A stretch of DNA of 64,000 nucleotides from Ectothiorhodospiraceae bacterium (lineage in GTDB: Bacteria > Pseudomonadota > Gammaproteobacteria > HK1), in assembly GCA_024234875.1 (NCBI GenBank), contig JACKNM010000003.1, forward strand, positions 426,001 to 490,000. The letters run 5' to 3'. Under the pieces are notes generated by a model. It saw only the letters and a list, made by a program, of their open reading frames with translations, had not been told where the DNA came from and did not search any database. The translations under genes were made by a program, and so were the position numbers. Below, piece by piece: positions 16,472-24,389 of the stretch (position 1 is its first letter; each line of letters starts with the position of its first letter).

Positions 16472-17602
16472 TCACTGCCGCGCGCCGAGCGCCAGCGCGC
16501 GCCGTCTGGTGGCAGCGCGGCGCGCGGCGTCGGGCGGCGCCCCGGCCGCCGTGCGCCAGTCGGCGGTGCGGGCGAGCACCAGCGCGGTGAGGGCGTCGAG
16601 GTGGTCGGCGCGGTCGTTCAGCGCCGGGATGTACCGCAACCGCTCCCCACCGGCGGACTCGAACAGCTCGCCGTACCCCATCGCCACCTCCTCGAGCGTC
16701 TCCAGGCAGTCGGCGGCGAAGCCCGGGCAGACGACGTCGACCGAGCGCACGCCGGCTGCGGCCCACTCGCGCAACAGATCGTCGGTGTAGGGCCGCAACC
16801 ACTCCTCGCGCCCGACGCGCGACTGGAACGACAGGCCCCACGCCTCGGGGCCGAGGCCGAGCGCCTCGGTCACCCGGCGCGCGGTGGCGTGGCACTGGCA
16901 GTGGTAGGGGTCGCCGGCGTCGAGGTAGCGCCGCGGCAGGCCGTGGAACGAGAACAGCAGCCGCTCGCCCGCCCCGGAGGTGGCGCGGGCCTCGGCGATG
17001 CTCGCCGCCAGCGCCGCGACGTGGGCCTCGTCGTCGTGGTAGTGGGTGACGAAGCGCAGCTCCGGTAGCCATCGCCAGCGGCCGACGGTGGTCGCGACGG
17101 CGTCGAACACCGAGCCGGTGGTGCTACCGGAGTACTGGGGATAGAGCGGCAGCACCAGCAGCCGCCCCACGCCCGCCTGGCGCAGCCGCTCCAGCGCGTC
17201 GGGAATCGAGGGATTGCCGTAGCGCATGCCGAGCTCGACGCGCACCGCGGCGTCCGGCCAGGCGGCCGCCAAGCGCTCGGCGACCCCCGCGGCCTGGCGC
17301 CGCGAGTGCACCAGCAGTGGCGAGCCCTCGTCGGTCCACACCTTGGCGTAGGCCTCGGCGGTGCGCCGCGGCCGCACGCGCAGGATCACGCCGTGGAGGA
17401 TCAGCCACCACAGCGGGCGCGCCATCTCGACCACCCGCGGGTCCCACAGGAACTCCGCCAGGTAGCGGCGCACCGCGGCCACCCCGGGTGCGTCCGGCGT
17501 GCCGAGGTTGGCGAGGAGGATGCCGTCGGGTCGGGCGGCATCGTGGGCGAACTCGGGGGTGCCGACGTAGCGTCCGCCAGGGGAAGGTGTCGCGTCGCTC
17601 AT
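16472..17602 (-). CDS. hemH: Ferrochelatase
   Basis: 376 residues; inserts Fe2+ into protoporphyrin IX. Motifs: GILLANLGTPDAPGVAAVRRYLAEFLWDPRVVE, TDEGSPLLVHSRRQA, MRYGNPSIPDAL, LPLYPQYSGSTTGS, LLFSFHGLPRRYLDAGDPYHCQCHATARRV (catalytic histidine in SFHGLP), GLSFQSRVGREEWLRPYTDD and VVCPGFAADCLETLEEV. The ATG at 17602 is preferred over a longer Arg-rich extension that reads into the divergent gap with moeA. The C-terminal 30 residues (AGAPPDAARRAATRRRALAL) are basic and not typical. Confidence 0.94.
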   Translation of the reverse strand: MSDATPSPGGRYVGTPEFAHDAARPDGILLANLGTPDAPGVAAVRRYLAEFLWDPRVVEMARPLWWLILHGVILRVRPRRTAEAYAKVWTDEGSPLLVHSRRQAAGVAERLAAAWPDAAVRVELGMRYGNPSIPDALERLRQAGVGRLLVLPLYPQYSGSTTGSVFDAVATTVGRWRWLPELRFVTHYHDDEAHVAALAASIAEARATSGAGERLLFSFHGLPRRYLDAGDPYHCQCHATARRVTEALGLGPEAWGLSFQSRVGREEWLRPYTDDLLREWAAAGVRSVDVVCPGFAADCLETLEEVAMGYGELFESAGGERLRYIPALNDRADHLDALTALVLARTADWRTAAGAPPDAARRAATRRRALALGARQ

Positions 17603-17721
17603 GGCGGCGCAGTCTACCCGCGTCCGGCGCTCGCCGGCGCGTCGCGCCGATCGCCAGCCGCCGCGCTTGAATCCGGTGCGGGGCGGCGGCATGTTGTCGT
17701 TTTGCCGAGCACACCGTCGTC

Positions 17722-18981
17722 ATGTCCGATCCATCGCCGTCGACCGCCGCCGCCAGCGCCACGCGCCGCCCCATGCTCGCCTTCGCCGAGGCGCGCGACT
17801 TCGTGATCGCCCGCGCCCGCCCCATCTCCGGTGGCGAGACGGTCGGGGTGGAGCATGCGCACGGGCGTGTGCTCGCCGAGCCGGTCGCGGCCACCATCGA
17901 CGTCCCGGGTCACGACAACAGCGCCATGGACGGATACGCGGTGCGCACCGCCGACACCCGGGCCGACGGGGAGACGCGCCTGCGGGTCGTCCAGCGCATC
18001 CCCGCCGGCAGGGTCGGGCATGCGCTCGGCGCTGGCGAGGCGGCACGCATCTTCACCGGTGCGCCACTACCGCCCGGGGCCGACGCGGTGGTGATCCAGG
18101 AGGACTGCGTCCGCGACGGCGACGACGTCCGGTTCTCGGTGCCGGTGGCGGTGGGCGAGAACGTCCGTCCGCGTGGCAACGACATCCGCGCCGGGACCGA
18201 GGTGCTCGCGGTCGGCACCCGATTGCGGCCGCAGGCGCTCGGCCTCGCCGCCAGCGTCGGGGTGGCGCGACTGCGGGTGGCGCGGCGCCTGCGGGTCGGG
18301 TTGTTCTCCACCGGCGACGAGCTGGTCGCTCCGGGCGAGCCCCTACCTCCGGGGGCGATCTACAACTCCAACCGGTACATCCTCCACGGTCTCCTCGCCG
18401 GGCTCGGCTGCGAGCTGACGGACCTCGGCACCGTGGTCGACCGCGCCGACGCCACCCGCGAGGCGCTGGCCGACGCCGCCGCGCGCTGCGACGTGGTGGT
18501 GACCACCGGCGGGATGTCGGTCGGCGAGGAGGATCACCTCAAGGCGGCGGTCGAGGCGCTCGGGTCGCTGGAGATGTGGAACGTGGCGGTGAAGCCGGGC
18601 AAGCCGGTGGCCTACGGGCGAATCGGCGACGCCGACTTCATCGGCCTGCCGGGGAACCCGGTCTCCGCACTGGTCACCTTCTGCCTGTTCGTGCGCCCGT
18701 TCCTGCTGCGACGCCAGGGTGTCGCCTCGGTGTTGCCGACGCCGGTCGCGGTGGCCGCCGACTTCCACTGGCCGCGCCCCGGCGGGCGCCGGGAGTTCGT
18801 GCGCGCGCGCCTCGAGCCGCGCGCGGAAGGGCCGGCAGTCGTCACCATCTACCCCAATCAGAGCTCGGACGTGCTGACCTCCACGGTGTGGGCCGACGGG
18901 CTGGTCGAGATTCCGGAGCGCACCGTGGTGGCGCCCGGCGACGTCGTATCGTATTACCCGTTCGCCGAGCTGCTCGGCTGA
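17722..18981 (+). CDS. moeA: Molybdopterin molybdenumtransferase MoeA
   Basis: 419 residues; inserts molybdate into adenylylated molybdopterin. Motifs: MLAFAEARDFVIARARPI, VPGHDNSAMDGYAVRTADT, ARIFTGAPLPPGADAVVIQEDC, VRPRGNDIRAGTEVL, LFSTGDELV, YNSNRYIL, TTGGMSVGEEDHLKAAVEALG (MPT-binding GGxSxGE-like loop), NVAVKPGKPVAYG, and GLPGNPVSALVTF. It is followed at 28 bp by moaE, so the pair forms a partial cofactor operon; moaA, moaC, moaD and mogA are not in the window. Confidence 0.95.
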   Translation: MSDPSPSTAAASATRRPMLAFAEARDFVIARARPISGGETVGVEHAHGRVLAEPVAATIDVPGHDNSAMDGYAVRTADTRADGETRLRVVQRIPAGRVGHALGAGEAARIFTGAPLPPGADAVVIQEDCVRDGDDVRFSVPVAVGENVRPRGNDIRAGTEVLAVGTRLRPQALGLAASVGVARLRVARRLRVGLFSTGDELVAPGEPLPPGAIYNSNRYILHGLLAGLGCELTDLGTVVDRADATREALADAAARCDVVVTTGGMSVGEEDHLKAAVEALGSLEMWNVAVKPGKPVAYGRIGDADFIGLPGNPVSALVTFCLFVRPFLLRRQGVASVLPTPVAVAADFHWPRPGGRREFVRARLEPRAEGPAVVTIYPNQSSDVLTSTVWADGLVEIPERTVVAPGDVVSYYPFAELLG

Positions 18982-19009
18982 CGCGGCGAGTGGATGCGGA
19001 GAGCTTTCG

Positions 19010-19471
19010 ATGACCACGGTGCGAGTGCAGAGCGAGCCGTTCGACGCCGGGGCCGAGATGGACCGCATGCGCGCGGCGAACCCGGCCATCGGCGCGTTGG
19101 CGACCTTCGTGGGGGTGGTGCGCGACGTGAACGATGCGCGCAGCGTGAGCGAGATGACGCTGGAGCACTACCCCGGGATGACCGAGCGCGCGCTCGCGGG
19201 GATCGTGGCCGAGGCGCGCGAGCGCTGGCGGCTCCTCGACGTGACGGTCGTCCACCGCGTCGGAACCCTACGTCCGACCGACCCCATCGTGCTCGTGATC
19301 ACCGCCAGTGGCCATCGCCAGGACGCCTTCGACTCGTGCGCGTTCGTGATGGACTTCCTCAAGACCCGTGCGCCGTTCTGGAAGAAGGAGCGCACGCCCG
19401 AGGGTGAGCGCTGGGTCGAGGCGCGTGCGAGTGACGACGACGCCGCCCGGCGTTGGCAGCCGCCCGACTGA
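19010..19471 (+). CDS. moaE: Molybdopterin synthase catalytic subunit MoaE
   Basis: 153 residues; with MoaD it converts precursor Z to molybdopterin. Motifs: GALATFVGVVRDVND, MTLEHYPGMTERALAGIVAEARERW, VVHRVGTLRPTDPIVLVIT, GHRQDAFDSCAFVMDFLKTRAPFWKKE (catalytic lysines, FWKKE), ERWVEARASDDDAARRW. A GGAGAG ribosome site precedes the ATG. No moaD lies beside it, so the small subunit must be encoded elsewhere. Confidence 0.95.
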   Translation: MTTVRVQSEPFDAGAEMDRMRAANPAIGALATFVGVVRDVNDARSVSEMTLEHYPGMTERALAGIVAEARERWRLLDVTVVHRVGTLRPTDPIVLVITASGHRQDAFDSCAFVMDFLKTRAPFWKKERTPEGERWVEARASDDDAARRWQPPD

Positions 19472-19555
19472 CCCCACTCCGGCCCGCCGCGCCCCGGCGT
19501 GGCGCGCGCCACCGCCGACCGCCCTGGAGGTGCCCTCTCATGGGGCGCTCACCTG

Positions 19556-19584
19556 TTGACACGGGGGGGCGCCTTCGCTATGTT
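19556..19584 (+). promoter_or_regulatory. Sigma-70 promoter of the phasin gene
   Basis: Perfect -35 TTGACA (19556-19561), 17-bp spacer, and -10 TATGTT (19579-19584). The initiation point would fall near 19591, about 95 bp before the phasin ATG. The operator described separately begins at the last base of the -10. Confidence 0.75.
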
Positions 19585-19608
19585 GCGTCGCACCAATGGT
19601 GCATCGCA
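19584..19608. promoter_or_regulatory. Double TGC-N3-GCA palindrome, candidate PhaR/PhbF operator
   Basis: Two TGC-N3-GCA half-palindromes (TGC-GTC-GCA at 19584-19592 and TGC-ATC-GCA at 19600-19608) flank a perfect 6-bp inverted repeat GCACCA-A-TGGTGC. The 25 bases form one near-perfect dyad (10 of 12 pairs) lying between the -10 and the expected start site. TG-N-TGC-N3-GCAA is the motif reported for the PHA repressor PhbF of Herbaspirillum; extension of that to this species is inference. Confidence 0.65.
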
Positions 19609-19686
19609 CAAAGATTGCCGTTCCAGGCGACAGTGAAGGTGCGGTGCGCGGTCAACAGCAGCCCGAGCCAGACAGAGGACAGGGAC

Positions 19687-20082
19687 ATGGAGCACAACTT
19701 CAACCAGTACGTCGAGACCTTCGGCAATGCCAACCGCCAGGCCCTCGACGCGGCGCTTCGTTTCAACAAGATGATGCTGCGCATGCAGGGCCTGCTCGCC
19801 CGCCAGCAGCTCGCGGCGTTCGAGAGCCTGGTCGCGGCCGGCAGCAAGCAGCTGCGCCTGGTCGGTGAGATCAAGGACCCGAAGGACCTCGTCAGCAAGC
19901 AGGCCGAGGTCGCGGTCGAGCTCGGCGAGAAGATGATGGCAGTGGCCCAGGAGTCGTTCGACATCCAGAGCCAGGCGCGCGAGGAGCTGACCACGATGGT
20001 CGAGGAGGGCATGAAGGCGGTGCCCGGAATCGACGGCGCCACCGAGAAGGCGCCCGCGAAGACGGTCCGCAAGGCCGCCTGA
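19687..20082 (+). CDS. Phasin family PHA-granule protein
   Basis: 131 residues, beginning MEHNFNQYVETFGNANRQAL with an amphipathic, almost entirely helical pattern: ALRFNKMMLRMQGLLARQQLAAFESLVAAG, LVGEIKDPKDLVSKQAEVAVELGEKMMAVAQESF, SQAREELTTMVEEGMKAV, and a lysine/alanine-rich tail (KAPAKTVRKAA). This matches the phasin_2/PhaP-like family, which coats polyhydroxyalkanoate granules. Context supports it: phaB and phaA follow, convergent. It has a strong promoter with a palindromic operator, as expected for a granule protein controlled by PHA level. No PHA synthase is in the window. Confidence 0.85.
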   Translation: MEHNFNQYVETFGNANRQALDAALRFNKMMLRMQGLLARQQLAAFESLVAAGSKQLRLVGEIKDPKDLVSKQAEVAVELGEKMMAVAQESFDIQSQAREELTTMVEEGMKAVPGIDGATEKAPAKTVRKAA

Positions 20083-20110
20083 CCCGCTCCCGATCTCCGC
20101 TGCCGACCCC

Positions 20111-20142
20111 CGGTGCCGGCGTCCGAGCGGACGCCGGCACCG
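20111..20142 (+). terminator. Perfect 14-bp stem-loop after the phasin gene
   Basis: CGGTGCCGGCGTCC and its exact complement flank a GAGC tetraloop. It lies 28 bp after the phasin stop. There is no T-run behind it, so it may work as an mRNA 3' stabiliser or a Rho-assisted stop rather than a classical intrinsic terminator. Confidence 0.55.
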
Positions 20143-20292
20143 TCTCGCCCGACCCTTCCGCGGCACTTGCAATTCGACCCTCTGCTCCCGGATCCTCATC
20201 GGCCCGCACCGACGGGCCGACGCTCGTCCCCGCCAGCCCGAGGGCGACCGGCGGCGGCGTCGAATCGACCGCTCCAGAGGAGTCCCTGCGAA

Positions 20293-20502
20293 GTGGAGAA
20301 GAAGTTCGGAATTCGGGTGACCCTGCCAGCGGGTGACCCAATGGCGGCGCCGCACCTGCTCGGCCCGGGCTGGGAATCGTTTCGCTGGTACGACAGCGCC
20401 GAGGCGCGCGACCACGCGCTCGCCGAGATGCAGCGCCGCGTCGTCTACTACCGGCGCGGCGATCAGCCGAGCCAGATCCTCGAGCAGGTCGAGCGCGCCT
20501 GA
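20293..20502 (+). CDS. Small protein of unknown function in the PHA locus
   Basis: 69 residues from a GTG preceded by GAGGAG (about 11 bases ahead). It begins VEKKFGIRVTLPAGDPMAAPHLLG, then GWESFRWYDSAEARDHALAEMQRR, YYRRGDQPSQILEQVERA. The alternating hydrophobic pattern and balanced charge look like a real soluble protein rather than a shadow; the composition differs from the Pro/Arg-rich upstream part of the same open frame. I do not recognise the family with certainty. It lies between the phasin and phaB genes, so a link with PHA is possible but unproven. Confidence 0.6.
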   Translation: MEKKFGIRVTLPAGDPMAAPHLLGPGWESFRWYDSAEARDHALAEMQRRVVYYRRGDQPSQILEQVERA

Positions 20503-20517
20503 CGCCGGAGGTGGGTC

Positions 20518-20633
20518 GGGGACTGGCTCCGCCGCAGGCGGTGCCCGTCCCCCGCTCACCGAGAAAGCATTCCAGAGGGACAGGCACCGCGCCGTGGCGT
20601 GGAGCCTGCCCCACCGCCGGCGGTGCCCGTCCC
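20518..20633. repeat. Pair of GGGAC...GTCCC long hairpins
   Basis: Two imperfect inverted repeats lie side by side. At 20518-20552 GGGGACTGGCTCCGCC pairs with GGCGGTGCCCGTCCCC (all but two positions). At 20577-20633 GGGACAGGCACCGC pairs with a second GGCGGTGCCCGTCCC. The right arms of the two copies are identical over 15 bp. They resemble REP-like extragenic palindromes and may end transcription from the phaAB side. Confidence 0.6.
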
Positions 20634-20663
20634 TACCGCAGGCGCCTCGCGCGCCCGGCGGCC

Positions 20664-21386
20664 TCAGTACATGTGCTGGCCACCGTTGATGCTGAGCGTC
20701 GAGCCGGTGACGAAGCCGGCGTCGTCGTCGACCAGGAACATCACCGCGCGGGCGATGTCCTCGACCTTGCCGAGCCGTCCGACGGGAATGGTCGAGATGA
20801 TCTTCTCCAGCACCCGCTCCGGCACCGCGCGCACCATGTCGGTGTCGACATAGCCCGGCGCGATGGCGTTCACGGTGATCCCCTTGCCCGCGCCCTCGAG
20901 CGCCAGGGCCTTGGTGAAGCCGTGGATGCCCGACTTCGCCGAGGCGTAGTTGACCTGGCCGTACTGGCCGGCCTGGCCGTTGACCGAGCCGATGTTCACG
21001 ATGCGGCCGAAGCCGCGCTCGCGCATCCCCTCGATCACGCAGCGGCACATGTTGAAGCACGAGGACAGGTTGGTCTGCAGCACCGCGTTCCACTGGTCGA
21101 ACGACATCCGGTGCAGGGTGCCGTCCTTGGTGATGCCGGCGTTGTTGACCAGGATGTCGACCGGACCGAGGTCCGCCGCCACCCGCTCGACCGCCGCCTT
21201 GCAGGCGTCGAAGTCCGAGACGTCGAAACGGTAGGTGGAGATTCCGGTGCGCTGGCGAAAGCGCTCGGCGGCCTCGTCGTTGCCGTGGTAGCTGGCCGCG
21301 ACCTTGTGGCCGGCGTTCTTGAGCGCGATGGAGATGGCCTCGCCGATTCCGCGAGTGCCGCCGGTGACGATAGCGACGCGTTGCAT
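20664..21386 (-). CDS. phaB: Acetoacetyl-CoA reductase
   Basis: 240 residues; NADPH-dependent reduction of acetoacetyl-CoA to (R)-3-hydroxybutyryl-CoA, the second step of PHB synthesis. Classical SDR: cofactor loop VTGGTRGIGEAI, NNAGITKDGTLHRMS (a PhaB-type NNAGITRD motif), catalytic Ser-Tyr-Lys in IGSVNGQAGQYGQVNYASAKSGIHGF, and IAPGYVDTDMV. The C-terminal FVTGSTLSINGGQHMY is the PhaB signature rather than FabG. The ATG at 21386 is chosen because the cofactor fold begins at once; a much longer open frame upstream is not coding. It lies 136 bp behind phaA and is probably cotranscribed with it. Confidence 0.95.
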   Translation of the reverse strand: MQRVAIVTGGTRGIGEAISIALKNAGHKVAASYHGNDEAAERFRQRTGISTYRFDVSDFDACKAAVERVAADLGPVDILVNNAGITKDGTLHRMSFDQWNAVLQTNLSSCFNMCRCVIEGMRERGFGRIVNIGSVNGQAGQYGQVNYASAKSGIHGFTKALALEGAGKGITVNAIAPGYVDTDMVRAVPERVLEKIISTIPVGRLGKVEDIARAVMFLVDDDAGFVTGSTLSINGGQHMY

Positions 21387-21522
21387 GGTGCTCTGGTCCC
21401 CTCTTCGAGTTGTGGGCAGGCCCGGACGCCCGAGCCCGTCGTCGTGGGGCGCGTTCTCGTCGCGGCGCGCCCTTCCGCCGGCTCGCCGCCCGACCGGGTG
21501 GTCGGGCGGGTCGTCCACTCGG

Positions 21523-22698
<1,176 letters not shown>

Positions 22699-22805
22699 GA
22701 GCCTCTCCTCGTGGTGATTGTGATGCTCGGGCGGAACTCCTGCCCGGCGGGCCGGGACACCCGGAATGGCATGGTAGCGCCACAGTGCCGGCCGACCGGA
22801 ACGAG

Positions 22806-22835
22806 ATTATACGGACCCCATGTTGCAACGCAACA
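22806..22835 (-). promoter_or_regulatory. phaA promoter with TGC-N3-GCA operator
   Basis: On the minus strand, a perfect -10 TATAAT (22806-22811) lies about 105 bp ahead of the phaA ATG; a -35 TTGCGT fits at 16 bp. The operator TGTTGC-AAC-GCAACA (22821-22835) is a perfect 6-bp inverted repeat around the TGC-N3-GCA core and matches the PhbF motif TG-N-TGC-N3-GCAA in full. It covers the spacer and -35, a repressor position. It also overlaps the first codons of the divergent gene. Confidence 0.7.
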
Positions 22836-23731
22836 AAATTGATGCGAAAGCGCAGTGCGATCGCCCCATCGTGGTGCTCGGCGCCACCGGGACCGTGGGC
22901 GGCGCGGTGCTGGACGCCCTGTCGCGGTGCGGGGTCGAGATTCGCGCCGTCGCCCGCCGGGTGCCCGGTGCCGCCGGGCGCGAGGCGACGACGGTCGGCT
23001 GGCTCGTCGCCGACCTCGCGGTGCCGAGCTCGCTCGACCGGGCGCTCGCCGGCGCCGGCGCGTTGTTCCTGCTCACGCCGCTCGAGGAGGCGATGCCCGA
23101 GCGGGTGGCGGCGGTGGCGGCGCGGGCGCGAGCCGCAGGCATCGATCGCGTGGTACGGCTCTCGGCCTACGGTGCCGGCACGGCGCAGACCCTCCTCGGG
23201 CGGGTGCACCGGGAGGCGGAGCAGGCGGTGCTGGCGGCGGGGTTGGAGATGGTCGCGCTGCGCCCCAACGGATTCATGCAGAACTACGTGACCCAGCTCG
23301 GCCACGGTATCCGCGCCCACGGTCTGATCACGAGCCCCCAGGGGAGTGGGGCGGTCAGCCTGGTGGATGCGCGCGACGTCGCCGCGGTGGCCGCGGCATG
23401 CCTCACCGGGGCACCGGCCCCGGTAGACGATCTCACCGGCCCCGTGGCGCTCGACGAGGCTGCGGTCGCGGCGTGCATCTCCCGGGTGAGCGGTCGAGCG
23501 GTGCGCTACCAGCCGACCTCGATGGCCGCGGCGGCACGGGCGCTCGCCGACATCGGCCTCCCGGCGTGGTTGCGCGCGGTCATCCTCGATCTCTACGCGT
23601 TGAGCGCCGACGGCGGCGCGGCTCGCGTCACCGCGGCGGTGGAGGCGGTGCTCGGTCGCCCGCCCGCGCGATTCGAGGACTTCGCGCGCCATGCACGGGC
23701 GCACTGGATGGCGCCGGCGGGCTCAGCATGA
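22820..23731 (+). CDS. NmrA-like NAD(P)-binding protein
   Basis: 303 residues, atypical SDR. Cofactor loop VVLGATGTVGGAVLDAL at residues 19-35, then AVARRVPGA, LFLLTPLEEAMPERVAAVAARARAAGIDRVVRLSAYGA, LRPNGFMQNYVTQLG, GAVSLVDARDVAAVAAACL, and LTGPVALDEAAVAACISRVSGRAVRYQP, the order seen in NmrA/QOR2-like redox sensors and azoreductase-type reductases. It lacks the YxxxK dyad of classical SDRs. The first ATG lies inside the phaA operator, so the transcript start must be close; no other ATG or GTG gives a complete cofactor domain (TTG at 22823 could). Its last 104 bp overlap the convergent PAP2 gene. Confidence 0.8.
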   Translation: MLQRNKIDAKAQCDRPIVVLGATGTVGGAVLDALSRCGVEIRAVARRVPGAAGREATTVGWLVADLAVPSSLDRALAGAGALFLLTPLEEAMPERVAAVAARARAAGIDRVVRLSAYGAGTAQTLLGRVHREAEQAVLAAGLEMVALRPNGFMQNYVTQLGHGIRAHGLITSPQGSGAVSLVDARDVAAVAAACLTGAPAPVDDLTGPVALDEAAVAACISRVSGRAVRYQPTSMAAAARALADIGLPAWLRAVILDLYALSADGGAARVTAAVEAVLGRPPARFEDFARHARAHWMAPAGSA

Positions 23732-24389
23732 GGCGGCCCAGCCCCGCCGCCACCAGCCAGCAGATCGCGGCCGAGGTCGCGTCGTGCGACGGGAAGTGGG
23801 CACCGCGTACCCATTGCACGGCGGCGAACACCACGCCGAGCCCGGCGCCCGGGACGAGCCAGAGCGGTGCGCGACGCCAGCCACGGGCACGGGCGGCGAC
23901 GTAGAGCCCGAGCAGCGCGAAGCCGCCGGAGGAATGGCCGCCGGGGAAGCAGTGCCCGGGCGGTAGCGCCGGCGGTCGCGGCTCCAGGAGGCCGACCTCG
24001 GGGCGCGTGCCGCCGTACCGGACGAGGCTCCAGGGGCAGTCGGTGGTCGTCGCCCGCTTGCCGAGATTGACGATGCCGACGGCCAGAGCGAGCGACAGCA
24101 GCAAGTACCCGGCGACCGGGCGACCGGCGCGAAGCGAGGGTCGGGTCCAGGCGAGCACGAGCCACCCCGCCAGCCCGAGCGCGAAGGCCTGGATCACGCG
24201 ACGCCCACCGTCGTGCAGGACCGCGTCGGTCCACAGCCCGTCGCGCAACCACCAGCGGCTCTCGGCCGCGTCCCACATCGAGTCGAGCACGGCGCGGTCG
24301 GCGCCGGACAGCGCGAGCGCGACCGCGAGCGCGCCGAGGCAGGCGACCGGCGCCACCACCGCCACCCGATGTGCGGCCGGCCCGGTCAC
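23628..24389 (-). CDS. PAP2 family membrane phosphatase
   Basis: 253 residues, with about five to six membrane segments. The three PAP2 catalytic motifs are present: KRATTTDCPW (KxxxxxxRP-type, with CPW), PPGHCFPGGHSSGGFALLGL (PSGH-type, catalytic histidine), and VRGAHFPSHDATSAAICW (SRxxxxxHxxxD-type). Family members dephosphorylate lipid phosphates or phosphatidic acid, or transfer phosphate to lipid A (LpxT). The start GTG overlaps the upstream transferase stop by four bases, a sign of coupled translation and joint function in envelope lipid modification. The C-terminal 30 residues (SAPVHGARSPRIARAGDRAPPPPPR) lie in the overlap with the convergent NmrA-like gene and are low-complexity. Confidence 0.88.
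   Translation of the reverse strand: MTGPAAHRVAVVAPVACLGALAVALALSGADRAVLDSMWDAAESRWWLRDGLWTDAVLHDGGRRVIQAFALGLAGWLVLAWTRPSLRAGRPVAGYLLLSLALAVGIVNLGKRATTTDCPWSLVRYGGTRPEVGLLEPRPPALPPGHCFPGGHSSGGFALLGLYVAARARGWRRAPLWLVPGAGLGVVFAAVQWVRGAHFPSHDATSAAICWLVAAGLGRLMLSPPAPSSAPVHGARSPRIARAGDRAPPPPPR

Noticed and set aside
12508..17068. Two very long plus-strand open frames (518 and 1114 codons) opposite surA, lptD and hemH
   Set aside because: Both are antisense shadows typical of 70% GC DNA; the minus-strand genes carry clear family motifs throughout.
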